A DNA stretch of 64,000 bases, taken from the NCBI RefSeq assembly GCF_023065955.2, contig NW_026622852.1:12726423-12790422 (forward strand). The letters run 5' to 3'. Shown here piece after piece: positions 25,480 to 38,700 of the stretch. A program made the translations under genes and the position numbers. How positions within the stretch are numbered: position 1 is the first letter of the stretch; the number at the start of each line of letters is the position of its first letter. Under the pieces are notes generated by a model, which was given only the letters and a program-made list of their open reading frames with translations, was not told the origin of the DNA and ran no database searches. This DNA comes from Ursus arctos (taxonomy: Eukaryota; Chordata; Mammalia; Carnivora; Ursidae).

Positions 25480-25890
25480 TCAGAGATGACTGGAAGACAA
25501 AATCTGTGACAGTTAGGGGAGGAGGAAGATTTCAAAACAGTGACCGCTGTGAATGTGGCAAGCACAGGGTTGTGTGGGAGCATGAGGCTGAGGGAAGGCT
25601 TCCTGGAGGAGGTGATGCCTGTGCTAAATCGTAAGGCATAAGTAGGCATTGCCTGAGGGGAAGAAGAGAGAAGAGAGATGTTGCAGGCAGAAGGAAGGCA
25701 TGAGCGGGAGGGAAAGGCAAGAGTGGAAGCTGGTATTAGAGGGCCAGATCCAGGATAGCCCGATAGGCTAGGTTAAGTTCTTCGAACTTTATGTCCTAGA
25801 GGCCGTGGAGAGCCATTGGAGGGAGTTACACAGGGAGAGCAGAATAGTCAGATGTGCTTGGAGAAAGATGACTGGCTACTCACCCAACAG
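25480..25890 (-). repeat. Ancient L2-like repeat, antisense
   Basis: 'gaaggcttcctggaggaggt', 'agaggccgtggagagccatt' and 'gagggagttacacagggaga' belong to the same antisense L2-class repeat seen at 4.3-6.5 kb and 62.3-63.4 kb. It is diverged and has no open frame of note. Confidence 0.45.
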
Positions 25891-26584
25891 AACGGAAGTG
25901 CTAACGGTGGCTAGCTTGTATTTTCTGATCGGCACCTGTACTTTTTCTCTTGTAGAGTCACAAATAGTGTGTTCTTTGTGGTCTACACCGCCACATTTTC
26001 CCTGAGAGTAGTAACGACCTCTTGCCTGGGGTATGTTAGCATTTTCTGTGCTCCCACAATCAACCCAGTGTAACGTGGACTCAGCCTGTCCACCTGGCAG
26101 GAGGCTAGAGCCCCAGGCAAGGGTACCGTGAAGGAAGAAATGAGAGGAACAGCTGGAAGGACTGAAGTAACCGGATGTTCCCTAGGTCCTTCCAGCTCTA
26201 ACCCTGTGTGAGCCTTTGACGGTAATGATAATTATCCACAGAACTGAAGCTTTTCAAGAACAAAAAAAGTGAATTCTTTTGGGAAAATACCTTGAGTCAA
26301 ATTTAAGTGTTGAAGATAAAGCAATTCTGTTAGTCAAAAAAAAAGGAACTGGCCTTAACTATAAATTAAGGAGCCACAAGAAGTCTGAAGGGACCAAGAC
26401 TTAGATTTCTGTAAGAAAAATGTAGGCAAACACACGCAGGAAGCAAAGATAGCGGAACACTGAAATGATGAACGTTTTTAAAATATTTCAGTGGTGTGTG
26501 TCCATGTGTAAAAGAATAGATAATATTCTGCATCCCTCGGTTTAGAATTTTATAGTGCCCTTTAAGATAATGAGAATTTCTCTT

Positions 26585-26690
26585 CATTCAGCCTCCATGA
26601 GACAAATTTATTGAATGCCTATTTTGCGCTGGGCATTGTGCTGAGGACACAGTGATGAAAAAACCCACTTTGTTCCCTGAAGCAGAATTT
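26585..26690 (-). repeat. L2 3'-end fragment, antisense
   Basis: 'aaatttattgaatgcctatt' followed by 'gcgctgggcattgtgctgag' and 'acacagtgatgaaaaaa' is the reverse complement of the L2 3' terminus. Confidence 0.65.
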
Positions 26691-28164
26691 GAGGAATGGT
26701 CCTGAAGAAGCCATTGCATATTTCTTATCATGGCTACTTTTAAGTGCTGCCCTTCTAAAGATAGTTATTAAACTAAACATCCTCTCACGTTCTTCTCTGT
26801 TCCAAGAGCTGACGTATCTGAACCAGTCATCAATCCCATTGCGTGTAAGACCATGAGGATGGAACTATCACCACCTGATAGCTCCCTGTTGTAGATAGGG
26901 TGATGAGACAATGGAGTTTTACAGTTCACAAACCTTCCAGCTTACAAATCAATCAACAGCAGTAGAGTGGAAACTCCCAAAGTAAATCTTTTTCACTTTT
27001 TTTTTTTTTGCCTTTTCCTATAAACCAGCGTTTCTAAAGTCTGAAGTAATAATATAAGGGCAATCAATAATTTGGCCAACATTTTGAAATGAGAATTATT
27101 GCTGCCTAAGTGTACCCAATGCCCTCTTTGGAAACTTTGAACGAAGGCCTCATGTGCAATTTGAGATGGTGAACTTTTCTACGACCTTAGTGTTAGAAAT
27201 CTGCTATGTTACTATGTTCCTTAAACTTGGAAAACAAAGAAGTAGGAACAAGACTTAAGAAAGAGATAGAGAAAAAGAGATGTTTAAGCAACATAAAAAT
27301 GAAGGACTGAGAAAGAGAATGCCCGGATTTGTGCCCAGTAACCTGCAGGATCCATTTGGGAAACAGTTCATCCTTCTGGAAACATTATTCTTGTCATGGC
27401 ACCAGCCCAAGATCAGGCCTTAGGTTATCTGCCATGGTTACAGAAAGATCTGTCACGGAGCAGAGCCCAGCCAACTTTCCTGTGGTGAATCATTGTTCTT
27501 CCTTCAAACCTGTCTTTACCATTCCTTTTTTTTCTTCGTCATTTTGTCTAATTATCTTTACCGGGGCTTCAACGAATTTCTGTATTTGTGTTAGTGACAC
27601 ACTGAAGCTTAGAATGGTCGCCATTGGATTAACAGAGCTCCCAGACCCACCAGATGCTCATCGCTTTCTCATGGAGCTTTTTATTTCACTTATGCAGTGA
27701 CTGTCCTTGAGGCCTAGATAGACATGGACACAGGCTATAGGCTGCATTCTAGAACAGCTGAATGTGGTGTGTTCTCCATAACTCACTGCTGTTGACCCTG
27801 GATCCTGAGTGGGTGGACATAACTGCCTTCCTGGCTGGCCAGAGATAGCTCCACAGGTGATTCGAAGAGCCAAAAATGGCCTTCTACCCTGGTTGCATCG
27901 AACCTGACACTTGTTCAACTATCAGTTATGTTGTTAAATACCAATGGTTTCCTTTGATGCCTCTGGGAGAGGTAGCTCGTGATCATCTTAGCATAACATA
28001 TTTTTTTAATCAGACGCCATGTTTTTTCTAATAGGAATCTTGGTAATAAGGGAACTTGACTTCAGGATAAAAACCAAAAGGAAACTCGGTGATGCCAAAA
28101 CTCAGTATTCCCCACCAGGAAGAGGAAGACTGCCTGGAAGAAGGGAGAAATCATACGTTTAGAG

Positions 28165-28330
28165 ATCAGACAGATTTTGGCCTCCTCTTTTGCTTTGTGG
28201 CATTAGGCTGGCTACTTTAACCTTTCTAAGCCTGGCATGTCCTTAACTGTTAAACAATGATCATTGTCCAAACCACAGATGGTTGTAAAGAAGATCACCT
28301 GTGTGAAACACTCATCCAGTTCCTACCTCA
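28165..28330 (+). repeat. MIR remnant (diverged)
   Basis: 'ggcattaggctggctacttt', 'aacctttctaagcctggc' and 'acagatggttgtaaagaaga' follow MIR order. Confidence 0.55.
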
Positions 28331-29049
28331 TGTAATAGACACTCCAAACAATAGGAGTCTTCCATTCCTCTTAGATCCCTATGCAGGAAACCATACAATA
28401 TAAGAAAGCCTTTGTATTTATTTTATAGCCATTACAGTTTATTCCTTGAACTTTCTTAACCAGCTAGTGTAGGAGCAGAGCAAAGGGGAGGGAATAGCTA
28501 GAACTTAGCTTCAAGCCGGGTTTCTTAGGTGGCTCTGGAGCAAGAAGCAGAGCAGCTGGTTCTCATGAATTCCACCAAGACTACCAAAGGTAGCAGCTGT
28601 TGGGACATTCCATTTCACTTAACACCCAATCCAGTAAGGTGTGTTTTTTTCTAAGAACAGTAATGGGATGATGAAGTGGGAGCAGGGGAGATAGAGTCTA
28701 AATATTCCTAAAAAGTTAATATCCTATATAATATGATTGAAGCAAGTCAGACCTGTGGGCAAGGGAGGTGTGAGTCCTGGAAATGAGCAGCTGTGTCCTT
28801 ATGGTCAGAAGGGCCTTTAATGAGTCAGGAAGAAATCAGGAAGCTTGTATAAATAATGTTATTCCTAACCAGTTGTCTCCTCAAATACTTGTGGAAAACG
28901 AAGATGGAAGAAACATTTTTTTTGAAAAAGTGAAGGAAAGAAGTAAAATCCAACCCAGGGTACAGATAAGGTAGAGGGCATCTTGTCCCTACATCCTTGC
29001 TAACCTTCGCAGGCCATCCTTGAACAAGGTAGGCTTTCCCTAACAGCTT

Positions 29050-29215
29050 CCATTTTGGGGAGCTTACAATATCCCAGGCACTGTGTTCATCACTTTACGT
29101 ACATTATTTCATCTCATTTTCCCTGTGGTTTTATGAAGACTTACTATTCCTATCCTAACTTTACACCTGAGGAAACTGAGTCTTAAGAGGGGTCATGTAA
29201 CTAGCTGGTGGCAGG
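29050..29215 (-). repeat. MIR remnant, antisense
   Basis: 'ggcactgtgttcatcacttt', 'acgtacattatttcatctca', 'acacctgaggaaactgagtc' and 'catgtaactagctggtggca' are MIR reversed. Confidence 0.75.
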
Positions 29216-30219
29216 TTCCCATTTGGAACAAGCTATTGTTTATTTCCAAAGCCATTACAAAGGGCTCGTGATTCAATCCTTGCCTCTATTAATGATGTTT
29301 ATACATCCTCCACCCTGTCCTTCCATCCCTCCCTCCAACCCTTTAACGACGCCTCCCTCCCTTCATCCGTCCATCCCCTATCTTATTCTAGGCATGGGAA
29401 TTACCACAGTGAAAAAAACCAGTCCTCTAGTCCCATAGAAGTTTATAACCTAGGGAAGATCACAAACAGGTTAACAAGCACTTCTTTCTTTATCTCCAGC
29501 AGGTAAGTTTCATCTCATACTCTCAGTTGCCAAGGATAGAAGTAGACTCGCTAGTGCTTAAGGGACAGTGAGAAGTTTATTACAGCACACACTTCTCAGG
29601 GCAAAGCCAATACATAGGAAATGAAACATGCTAAAAGAGAGACTGAATAGACCTGAAGTGAATTTCTAAAAATCCAGACTGTGTCATTAGGCAAAGCACT
29701 CAGTTCCTTAAAAAAAAAAAAATTATAAAGAAATATGAATTCATTCAGAGAGATGCAGCCTAGACTTGTGAATCTGGAAGCCATTGGTGGCTATCTGAGA
29801 GCCTTGCATCTACTACTAACAACCACTGGCTTAGTTTATGTTTAGCTGATGGCCTGTTCATGTTATAAATGACCAACACCATTGCTCTTTTATACATGTG
29901 TGTGCGTGTCTCTTTCCCCAGTGCAATCCTGGGTCCCTGACTCCTTTTCTATGATACTGTCTCCTTTAACTCTTTCCTAGCACCTCTTTTCTCTCCCCAC
30001 CCCCAGACTTAATTCTAATTACCTTGCCCTCTAACTACCCAAAACCCCAGATGACCCTTCTCTACCACTTGTGCAGGGCCCCAATTCTTTCAACCCTTTT
30101 TCACCCACCCACCTTCCATTTATTCGTTTCAACTCAAGAATTAGGAAAACAAAAGTACTTAAGCTAATTCACACTAAAGTGTAAGTGACTGATCCCAGTC
30201 ACTCATTCCAGCCTTAAAA

Positions 30220-30410
30220 GCATGGGCATGGGAGTATAAAATCAGAGATAATATCGGTTCATACAGTTTACTCACTCATTGGCCTTGGCAGGTGGTTTAA
30301 CTTTTCAGAACTCCAGTTTATCTTTAACTCAGGTAATTGTTGTGAGGATATGTATATTAAGTGCTTAGCATAGTTTTCAGCACATATTAAGTACTCAGTA
30401 CTTAGTAACA
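30220..30410 (+). repeat. MIR remnant
   Basis: 'gcaggtggtttaacttttca' and 'ggtaattgttgtgaggatat' with 'ttaagtgcttagcatagttt' are the MIR core and 3' part. Confidence 0.6.
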
Positions 30411-33264
30411 GGTATTAGGTGTGTTTTTTGTGGGGTTTTTTTCCCTCTGTAAAAAGTTGTGCTTGGTTTGGAGGATGCCGGCAATGTGTGTGCATTTTAG
30501 AGAACTAGGTCTCTCACCTTTTTTTTTTCCTGAAGGAAGCACAGACAAACTGCCTAGTGTAAGCCACAAATACCGAACGGCTGTTGTCTGGAACACTGAT
30601 AGAAGTTATTTAATTCAGATCAGGGAAAGGGACCCAGAAAAGGTGACCACTGAGCTGAGTCTTTGTTCTTATAGATGTTAAAGTATTTTTTCCTGAAATT
30701 CTAATTAAACATGTAATTGTATACTAATTGGATATTCCTTGTAAGGTCCCAATTCAGGTATTTCGAAGGCCTTTGGGGCAGTTTTGTGTCCTGCCTTTCA
30801 GTCCCCTTTCAGTCTTCCAGATAAGCCTAAAAAGGCTTGATTCCTCTGTATGATAAAAGTGTCTCTGTTTGCTCTCAATTAATTACCAGGGAGCTGATAC
30901 ATTTATGTCCCATAACCACATAATACAATAGCAACGTGCCAACTGTTTAAAATAGGCCAGATTAATTTACTACCAGCTTTATTGAATCTCTGTCCCTATG
31001 AGTAATACTGGAACTTCAAGCCTGACTATCTATCTGTAAGTTCCACGTCCTCTCCAAGGTACCATGCTACCCTCAGACAGCCCCGATGGCTCAGGATTTT
31101 TGAGAGAAGACCTAGGATAGAAGGCATTGTGTTTGTGCTGGATCTTCAGGCAGTGGTGGGGAACTACGGAAAACAGAAGGACCACTTGGCTCATATGGTC
31201 CCTGCCATTTCCCTCAGTTGTAAATTCAAGGTTAAGAACTCTTGGGTTAGACAGTTTTGCGAAGTTCCCTGAGTTCTGTGCAACTTGGTGTTTCATAAAT
31301 ACAAAATACTGAGTTATTACTCTCTGTTATTTCTTCTTTTAAGCCACCACTTCATCTCTTGCCATGTGAGATATTTCAGAGGGTTGGTTTTCGGGGCCCC
31401 GCTGTCTGATCAGTCCTCCAAACGCTTGTTGTGCAGATGCCATCAGAAAATTTGCTTAGCACACAGAGACAGCAGCATTACAGAGAAACCTCAGTTTGGG
31501 AACTGACCCTCAAACTGTTTTGCGATTTAAAGAGTAAACACAAGAGAAATTTATACTCTGGACTTGGTAAAAGCCCACATGCCCAACATGGGTTTCTCCT
31601 TTATTAGAGTCAAAAGTATATGTGGGAGGACTCTGTAGACCATTGCTGAATATGTCCAGGGTGCTCTTTGAGAAGTTGAATTACAGTTCCTAATGACAGA
31701 AAATGAACCTTACACATCACTGATGCATTTACCAGGGAAATCTCCTAGGATTAAAAAAAAAATCTCTGTGGGTGGTCTATTGTCCACCCCACCCCCACCC
31801 CACCATATTTGTCCTGCCTCCACTCCTTCCCCAGATGAGCAACCCAGCAAAATCAAAGATTGCAATGCCCACGGCATGTACAATTTTAAGCTCTTTTAAG
31901 CTGTGGAAAATCACAGAAGGAAACTGTTATAAGCAAGGTATTTATTGATGTAAAATTCACCACAACTAGACAGATACCATTTATCAATGCTCTTTTTGTG
32001 AGGAAAATGATGCCAGAATTATAATGTGGGGGAGAGGCTGATGTCAGATCTTCCTCACAAGATGCACCCCTCTGTCAAGCTCAATTTTTTTTTTTTGCAC
32101 TAATGGTAGGCAACGTGTTTGCAACTGGGGGGAGACAGTAAGATAACAGTTGGGGGCCCAGGAAAGCTTCCATTTCTCTCCTCTTTATCCTGGGTTACCT
32201 GTTAGGCACTTCCCTAGGCCTTCTGAAGGCACATCCCAGGCACACCTAGGAACACCTTCTGTGAAAATGGGCACTGTCGTGTACTTTATCCTTAATTTAA
32301 TGGAGGTTGACAATATAACTGACCCATGGTGGAGTGAAGTAAAACCACATGTGGGCTGGATTGACCCTCCCTTGATCTAGAAAAGCAAAGTGCTGTTTTC
32401 CAGCTCACCCTTGCATACTTAACTCCTCCAGGAGGGTAGTTCTGCAGAACAACATTGGCAAGAGGTAGACTACTTTTCACCACACATGGTCTTACTGCAG
32501 CTGTGTATCAATCTAGGCCTCAAAAGTAGGCCCATGGATTGTATTCCTTTCTCCTGACATATAGAAAGGTAGTGTATTGAAATCTTATATACTTGGCTGT
32601 GATATATGCTATCTTGCTACATCTTTTCATACTCAAGTATGTAAAAATGCCTTTCCATCATCTCTCTGAGCATAAGTAAACTTAAATGTAAGCTTATCCC
32701 AATATTTATGCCAGTTCATAATTGGTTAATTGTTTGCCACTTATCACATTGGAAAGCCTCAAACACTCCAAATGGACAAACCAGTGTCTGAAATGGATGG
32801 GTTTTCTGAGCATCAGATGTATCCAGTTGTTCACAAAGAGCTCCCTCTACCTGAAAAGTCAATTGAAGAGATGAAGCATGGGTTAGGTTTCCACTCCAAA
32901 TCACCATGACCATGGCAGATCATGCTGATGGGTCAAGGGACTTCACCATGAATCCACAGTCCTCAAGTAGCATCGGGAATCCGTATTTGTTGTGGCCAAC
33001 AATTTTGCCGATCAGTTATTGGAAACTGGGTTCTTTCACTTTTGTTGACTGAAAGATACGGTCACGTGAGGAACTTGGTGGACATCAAATTCTCATCACT
33101 TCCCAGTCTGTTTTATCACTGTTTGTACCAAAAGACCACAGGGCTTTATACTTTACACTCTAAAAAGCCACAGAGTGGCTGGGAGTTGGGCTGACAGACT
33201 TGTGTAGACTCTAAAAATTTGATAAATGAGTCTCCCTCAGTAACTGGAGTTATAGAATCCCAAA

Positions 33265-33370
33265 ATATAACTTGGCCCAATTCCCACTGTTTTACCTGTG
33301 AAGAAAGTGAGGCCAAAAGTATTAAGTGACTTGTCCAAATAGCCATGCCTAGCAGAACTCAAACTAAAAG
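33265..33370 (-). repeat. MIR remnant, antisense
   Basis: 'ctgttttacctgtgaagaaa', 'taagtgacttgtccaaatag' and 'agcagaactcaaactaaaag' are the reversed MIR core. Confidence 0.65.
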
Positions 33371-33434
33371 CCTGAATAATAATGTTTCCCAACTTAGAAC
33401 TCAGTGTTTATCATAAACAAGAGGAGTCCAGAAA

Positions 33435-33640
33435 TTGGTATTGTGAATTAGAATTTAGATCTAGAGCCAGACTTCCTGAGTTCAAATCCTGGCCCTGCTA
33501 CTTATCAACTGTGTCCTTGAGCAAGTCACTTTACTCCCCCTCTCTATTCTTATTTCCTTATCTGTAAGATGAGGATGAAATAATACCTACCTCAGGGGTT
33601 CTGTGTAGCCTTGATGGGTTAATATATGTGAGACACTTAT
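33435..33640 (+). repeat. MIR remnant
   Basis: 'gagttcaaatcctggccctg', 'gagcaagtcactttactccc', 'tccttatctgtaagatgagg' and 'atacctacctcaggggttct' form a nearly complete MIR. Confidence 0.85.
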
Positions 33641-34437
33641 GTGAGTACCTCATTACTGAAGAAAAGATTCATCTGTATAAGAATTTTCCAGTGCTAAAGA
33701 TACACTATGAGATGGAATCAGGTGACAGAATAGGCGACCCAGGTGGACATAATACACTCTTAACTAGACTAAGAAAGAATTTTTTTCTCTACATCTCATT
33801 AACACTACAGAAATGAATTGAGTATTTTATGGATAGCTAAGAAGATACTAGTTACCTCAGGTAAAAATCTTTTATCCTTCCCAAAGATACACATATCAAT
33901 GAAGAAGAGCATTCCTTCCTCTTTGAGAGTGAAGAGCAGAGGGTAAGGGGTCAGGAGGGATATGAATGGGGAAGGAAAAAAAATAGCTGCATTCATAGAG
34001 CACAAGGATTTTTCTAGTAATTTAATACGAATGAATAATAATCAAGAATTAGGAATTCAGTTGACCTCCATGTGGCATGGTCTTTTGGAAGTCATGGATT
34101 CCAGTGTCTCTACTCAGAATTTAGTTACTGAGTTACCCCACTACTTCTCTTTTCCCAACTGGGAAAATGGGTGGCAGGCTCTGAGGATCTGAGGGCAGCT
34201 AGAAAGTTCTCTGTGGCCTGGGAAATGTTGGGCTGCATGAAGTTAAACCCTTAATTATTCTAAGTGTGGGATAAAGCAAGCACAACCAAATGGCAAAATA
34301 GTTCCTCTAATTTGGATATAGTAATGGCAGTAATTCCAAGGAACCACAAGGCCCATTCTTTCTGCTGGGTATGAGAAATAATACTATAACAATAATGACA
34401 ACAATAATATTGATGGCAGCTGCTAGGTAGTATTTTG

Positions 34438-34497
34438 CTCCTACCACCTGTACAAACTCCTACCACCGGTACAAACTCCTACCACCTGTACAAACTA
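34438..34497. repeat. 19-bp tandem repeat, three copies
   Basis: The unit 'ctcctaccacctgtacaaa' occurs three times head to tail; the middle copy has one change (ccggt for cctgt). There are no spacers, so it is a small tandem duplication. Confidence 0.95.
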
Positions 34498-34519
34498 CAG
34501 GCTAACAGGTAAGAATACA

Positions 34520-34562
34520 GTTAAGAATTCTAGAGGCAGAACACTTAGAATTGAATCCTGGC

Positions 34563-34627
<65 letters not shown>

Positions 34628-34740
34628 TATATATATATGCATAATAATAGTACCTATGTCTTAGGTTGCCATGAGGATTAAATGAGTTAGAGCATGTGAA
34701 GTTCTGATAACAGTACCTGGTACATAACAAGGATCCCATA
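34520..34740 (+). repeat. MIR remnant split by an expanded (AT)n tract
   Basis: The left part has 'ttagaattgaatcctggcat'. The right part has 'aataatagtacctatgtctt', 'gccatgaggattaaatgagt' and 'acagtacctggtacataaca'. The MIR middle is replaced by a long AT repeat. Confidence 0.7.
34561..34643. repeat. (AT)n microsatellite, 83-bp perfect alternation
   Basis: It begins gcatgtgt and then AT repeats interrupted only by GC steps (atatgcatat, tatatgcat). The tract is self-complementary and can extrude as a cruciform. The length here may be an assembly estimate, as such tracts are hard to sequence. Confidence 0.97.
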
Positions 34741-34744
34741 ACGA

Positions 34745-34850
34745 TTAGAAGTTATTATTGTCCCATTTTACAGACAAAGAAGTTAGCATTCAAAATTGGT
34801 AAATCACAAAAGGTTATAAAACACAGGTAGAAGTATATTCCAACCCTAGT
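34745..34850 (-). repeat. MIR core fragment, antisense
   Basis: 'tcccattttacagacaaaga' followed by 'ggtaaatcacaaaaggttat' is a reversed MIR core directly next to the + strand MIR. Confidence 0.55.
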
Positions 34851-35334
34851 GTGCTGGAATCCAAGGTCTGGATCAGTCTGATTCTTTGGCATCATGCTCG
34901 TGTTCCTCCTGCTTGATGAACATAACTCAGGGATTTAGGGCAATTCGTCACTACCATTTGGATCCAAGTGTGTTTAAAAATAGTGTTCCAGGGATGAAAG
35001 TGCTAGCAATAAATGAGCATCATGGATAATCAAAAACAAATGAGGGGTTTAATAAGCCAATATAAATCCTAATACGCAGATTTCAATTTATTCAGACTTT
35101 AGCCCGGTAATAATCCCTTCACTCACCCTGAGATAACAAAACATCAAAGAGTGAAACATACATGCTACTTGAAGAGATCTTTGAACCTAACCTGAAAAAT
35201 AATTTTAGGTCATTTTTGTGTGGTGTCTTATGAAAACATTTGTGAAAGACCTCACTCTTACTCCTCAAGTAAACAGCCTTCAGGGCTGGAAAGTGCATGG
35301 GCTGCTGTTCTCCATGTCCTGTGGATGGAACATC

Positions 35335-35336
<2 letters not shown>

Positions 35337-35374
<38 letters not shown>

Positions 35375-35392
35375 TGTGTCTGTGTCTGTGTC
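35337..35392. repeat. (TG)n(TGTGTC)n microsatellite
   Basis: About 18 TG units pass into three tgtgtc hexamers. It is a simple repeat. Confidence 0.97.
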
Positions 35393-35929
35393 CCCATCCC
35401 AGTACTGATGGAATGAATCACACCCTCCATCAACAGCTAGCTGCTTCCTCTTCTGATTCCTCACTTATCAAACTCTGGAGATTGAGACAGATCTCTCCAG
35501 GGGAAATGGCTCTATCTTTTGCTTCCCTCTGCCAAGCTAGGTTTGAATTTAATTTGTTATTAAACACAGTGGAGAGCCTACTTGAAGCACTATCTGTGTC
35601 ACCCTGTGCCATAGACCTATTGGAATTCTCACCAAAGCCTGGCAACCTTTAGGATGGATGGAAGGGAGCAGACTAGGCATCCATTCAGCAGTGTTCTAGG
35701 AGCTGTGAGTTTGAACTCTAGTGAACTTAAGTCACATTTGTCACTGTGGCTTTGGCTGCCCACAGTGCCTCTGTTTCCCAGACTCTGTTACCCACCCCAT
35801 ACTTAGATCAAGGAAAACAAGAGTGAGAACCAGTTTTCCAAGGACTTCGTAGACTTTCTACTCTATATTCTTTCCAGCCCCAAGCATGGAAGTAGATAAA
35901 TTAGAGTTCTCCAAGCGCATCATGCTTTC

Positions 35930-36240
35930 CCACACCTCGTTCTGCCTGGAGTACCTTCTTTTTACTTCTGCCTTGGCTCTGCCACCCCTTATTCTTCAAG
36001 CCTCAGCTCAGATAGCACCACCTTCAGGAAGCTTCCATGACTCTATCTCTTCCCTCTTGACTCCAGTCTATATTATTATACTTCCTTAATACCTCATGTT
36101 TATCTGTTTCATTCCCATGGACCCCACAGAAATACAGTCTGTGTCTATCTTATTCACTGCTCTATTTCTTCACATTGAGCCTGGCCACAAAAAGTGCTTA
36201 AGAAACACTAGTTGAATGAATAAATCAATGAATAGCATGT
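35930..36240 (+). repeat. L2 LINE 3' end
   Basis: 'cttcaagcctcagctcagat', 'ccttcaggaagcttccatga', 'cagtctgtgtctatcttatt' and the terminal 'gttgaatgaataaatcaatg' are the hallmark order of the L2 3' UTR. Confidence 0.85.
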
Positions 36241-36634
36241 ATGATAGTGTCCTGTAGTTGTCTCAGAGAGCTGTTAAGATCAAGAAATTTTTTAACTGCG
36301 TCCCCGTCATTCAGCATAATATTTAGTACACGGTACATTTTCAACAAATGAATACATGGCTGTAGGCACACATACATAGATGAATGGCCAAGTACATGGG
36401 TGGAATTAAAAATTCAGTCTACAGAACTGACCCAACAAGTATGATGAAAGGAAAGAAGAGGCAGAGTCTTGCTGGAGGTAAAAGAATCAGGTCTGTGGAT
36501 CCTGATGTAAAGGCCTGACCTTCCCAAGCATTTCGCTTGCAGAGAAACCACACAAATATAAATGTCCAGAAAGGTTTCTGTTGACAACATAAATAACTGG
36601 ATTAAAACTGCTCAAAAGGACTGACTCGAGGGAG

Positions 36635-37094
36635 TGTATTAGTTTGCTGGGCTACTCTTAACAAAGTACCTCAAGCTGGGTGTCTTAGAAGAGCAGAAAT
36701 TTATTTTCTCACCGTTCTGGATGCTAGAAGTCTGAAATCAAGGTGTTGGCCCGGCCAAGATCCCTCTTTGTCTCTCTGAATCCTGAAACGGAAGGATTCT
36801 TCCTTGCCTCTTTCTAGCTTTGGGTGCTTTGTCAGCAGCCTTTGGTGTTCATTGGCTGGTAGTTGTATCTCGAACTCAGTCTTCACACCGTCATTTGCCC
36901 TGTCTGTCTCTGTGATCAGATTTCCCCTTTTTATAAGGACACCAGTCATATTGGATTAGGACGCACCCTAATGACCTCATTTTAACTTGATTACCTCTGT
37001 CAACACTCTATTTCTAAATAAAATCACATTCTGAGTTACTGGAAGTTAGGATTTCAGCATAACTTTTTGGGAGGACATTATTTGACCCATACTA
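36635..37094 (+). mobile_element. Solo LTR, ERVL-MaLR (MLT1-like), with 5-bp target duplication
   Basis: It starts 'tgtattagtttgctgggcta' and contains 'agaaatttattttctcaccg', 'ataaggacaccagtcatatt' and 'ctaatgacctcattttaact', with a 'gacccatacta' end. The 5-bp duplication 'gggag' flanks it (36630-36634, 37095-37099), as expected for this retroviral LTR class. There is no internal region, so it is a solo LTR. Confidence 0.88.
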
Positions 37095-37379
37095 GGGAGA
37101 AAATCCGTAATTGAGGAGTTTTAGTGAGGAATGCCGCCTGCAAATCAACAAATAGATGGAGATTTTATGTCCTGATTTGATGGGTGCCAAACAATTCCCT
37201 TAACTCCAAAATACTTGATAATAAGTCTTAAAAGCCTTAATTTCTGCTTGGGATGATAACTAGAGAAAAACGTTTAAGCGAATAGAATCTCATCAAATAA
37301 GATGCTCTACTTCCTCAGTGTTCTTATGACACTATGTAGTCAGCATTGTACAATGTAAGCAAGGGCCAAATGACAGTAA

Positions 37380-37680
37380 ATTCAATAAGGTTGCAAAGAG
37401 GGTACAGTTGATGCAGGTTGGAATGGTGACAGAAACCTTCCCCAAAGAAGAAGAACTTGAATCAGACCTTGAGGTAGGAACATGGACAGCATGCTAGGCA
37501 GAAGTTGGAAGCAAATTCACAGATGTAAAAAGGGAAAATGGTGTGCTGGGAAGCCAACACATGGTTCAGCTTGGCAGAAGCTCACTCTATTTGAGGGAAG
37601 TCTGGAAAAGGAAGGGAGTTCATTTAGTGGAAGACTTTCAGTGGATGCTGAAACAATCAAGATAAAGTAGAGAAAAAGAG
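37380..37680 (-). repeat. Ancient L2-like repeat, antisense (probable)
   Basis: 'aaaccttccccaaagaagaa', 'cagaccttgaggtaggaaca' and 'catgctaggcagaagttgga' resemble the antisense L2-class repeat. It is weakly preserved. Confidence 0.35.
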
Positions 37681-38700
37681 GAATAAAAACTAAAAGATCG
37701 TTAGAGGAAGAAAAAGAAAACCAACACAATGAAATTTATATTTATAATCTAAGTAAATCCTCCTCTGATCTGACCACAAGGAGAACAACATTGCGATTAT
37801 TTTTAGTAGGAAAATCCCACCTAGAATTCTAAGCAAGCCAACTCAAATCTCGAACTCCCAAGGGTGGAGGTGATTTTGTGGATCATCTACCCTTCCGACC
37901 TGTTTCTCAGGAAGCTCATATCTGAGTTATAACAGCCAGCAGAAATTCTATCTCATTGCAATGTGCTGTCACCTAGAAGACAGGGTGATCAGAAAATGGA
38001 AAGCAGAATTTAGATCTTAACTAAATCAAGCTGCCTTTAGGTAAATAGGCACATGGGCATTTCTTGGACACTGGGACATCACAGAGGTATTAGGGGTATG
38101 GGAGGAAAGGCTGAAGATACTCTGTACATTTGGGCCTAGTTTTGGTGCCGTTTGCCTTTTGCTATGCTCCATGAAGGAGGTAGATTTAAAGCAAATGGCA
38201 TGCTAGTAATGAGATAGTAAATCTGTATATTGCTGCAAATGCCATTTTTAAGGCTATTCATTAATTTAAAAAAAAAAGACTTGACAAGAGTTATTTGCGA
38301 TGTAGATAACCTTTTTTTTTAAAGAAATAATTTGGAAGGTAAGGCAAACTGTCCTGGTTAAAATAGTCACTTTGACCACACTGTTTTCCAGTGGAAATGA
38401 GTGCTTTGCCATCTCAGGTGTTTGGTAATCCTGACTATAAATATTTTTATGGAGCCAAGACCTCATGCCAAACCAGCTGACTTCCAAGAGAAGCATGGCT
38501 GTATCTTCTGTTTCCTGAGCTGTGTGAGCTACTCTTTTACAAAGAGCCTTGATTCTCATGTTGCTATTTATCAAATATGCTTTTGGTTGATTTTTGGTCT
38601 TCCAACATATCTTTACTCTCTATTATCTAATGCCTCCTTTGATCTTTTCATTTATCTTTTCCTAGGCCACTTTAAGTAGTTTTCTAAAATACGGAGGTTG

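Noticed and set aside
34438..34497. Direct repeats as a possible CRISPR array (also 55230-55279)
   Set aside because: The repeats are tandem without spacers and lie in a mammalian intron.
35218..35652. 144-residue open frame across a TG repeat, and 62303-62500 across a CA repeat
   Set aside because: Both are held open by microsatellite dipeptides and show no other coding signal.
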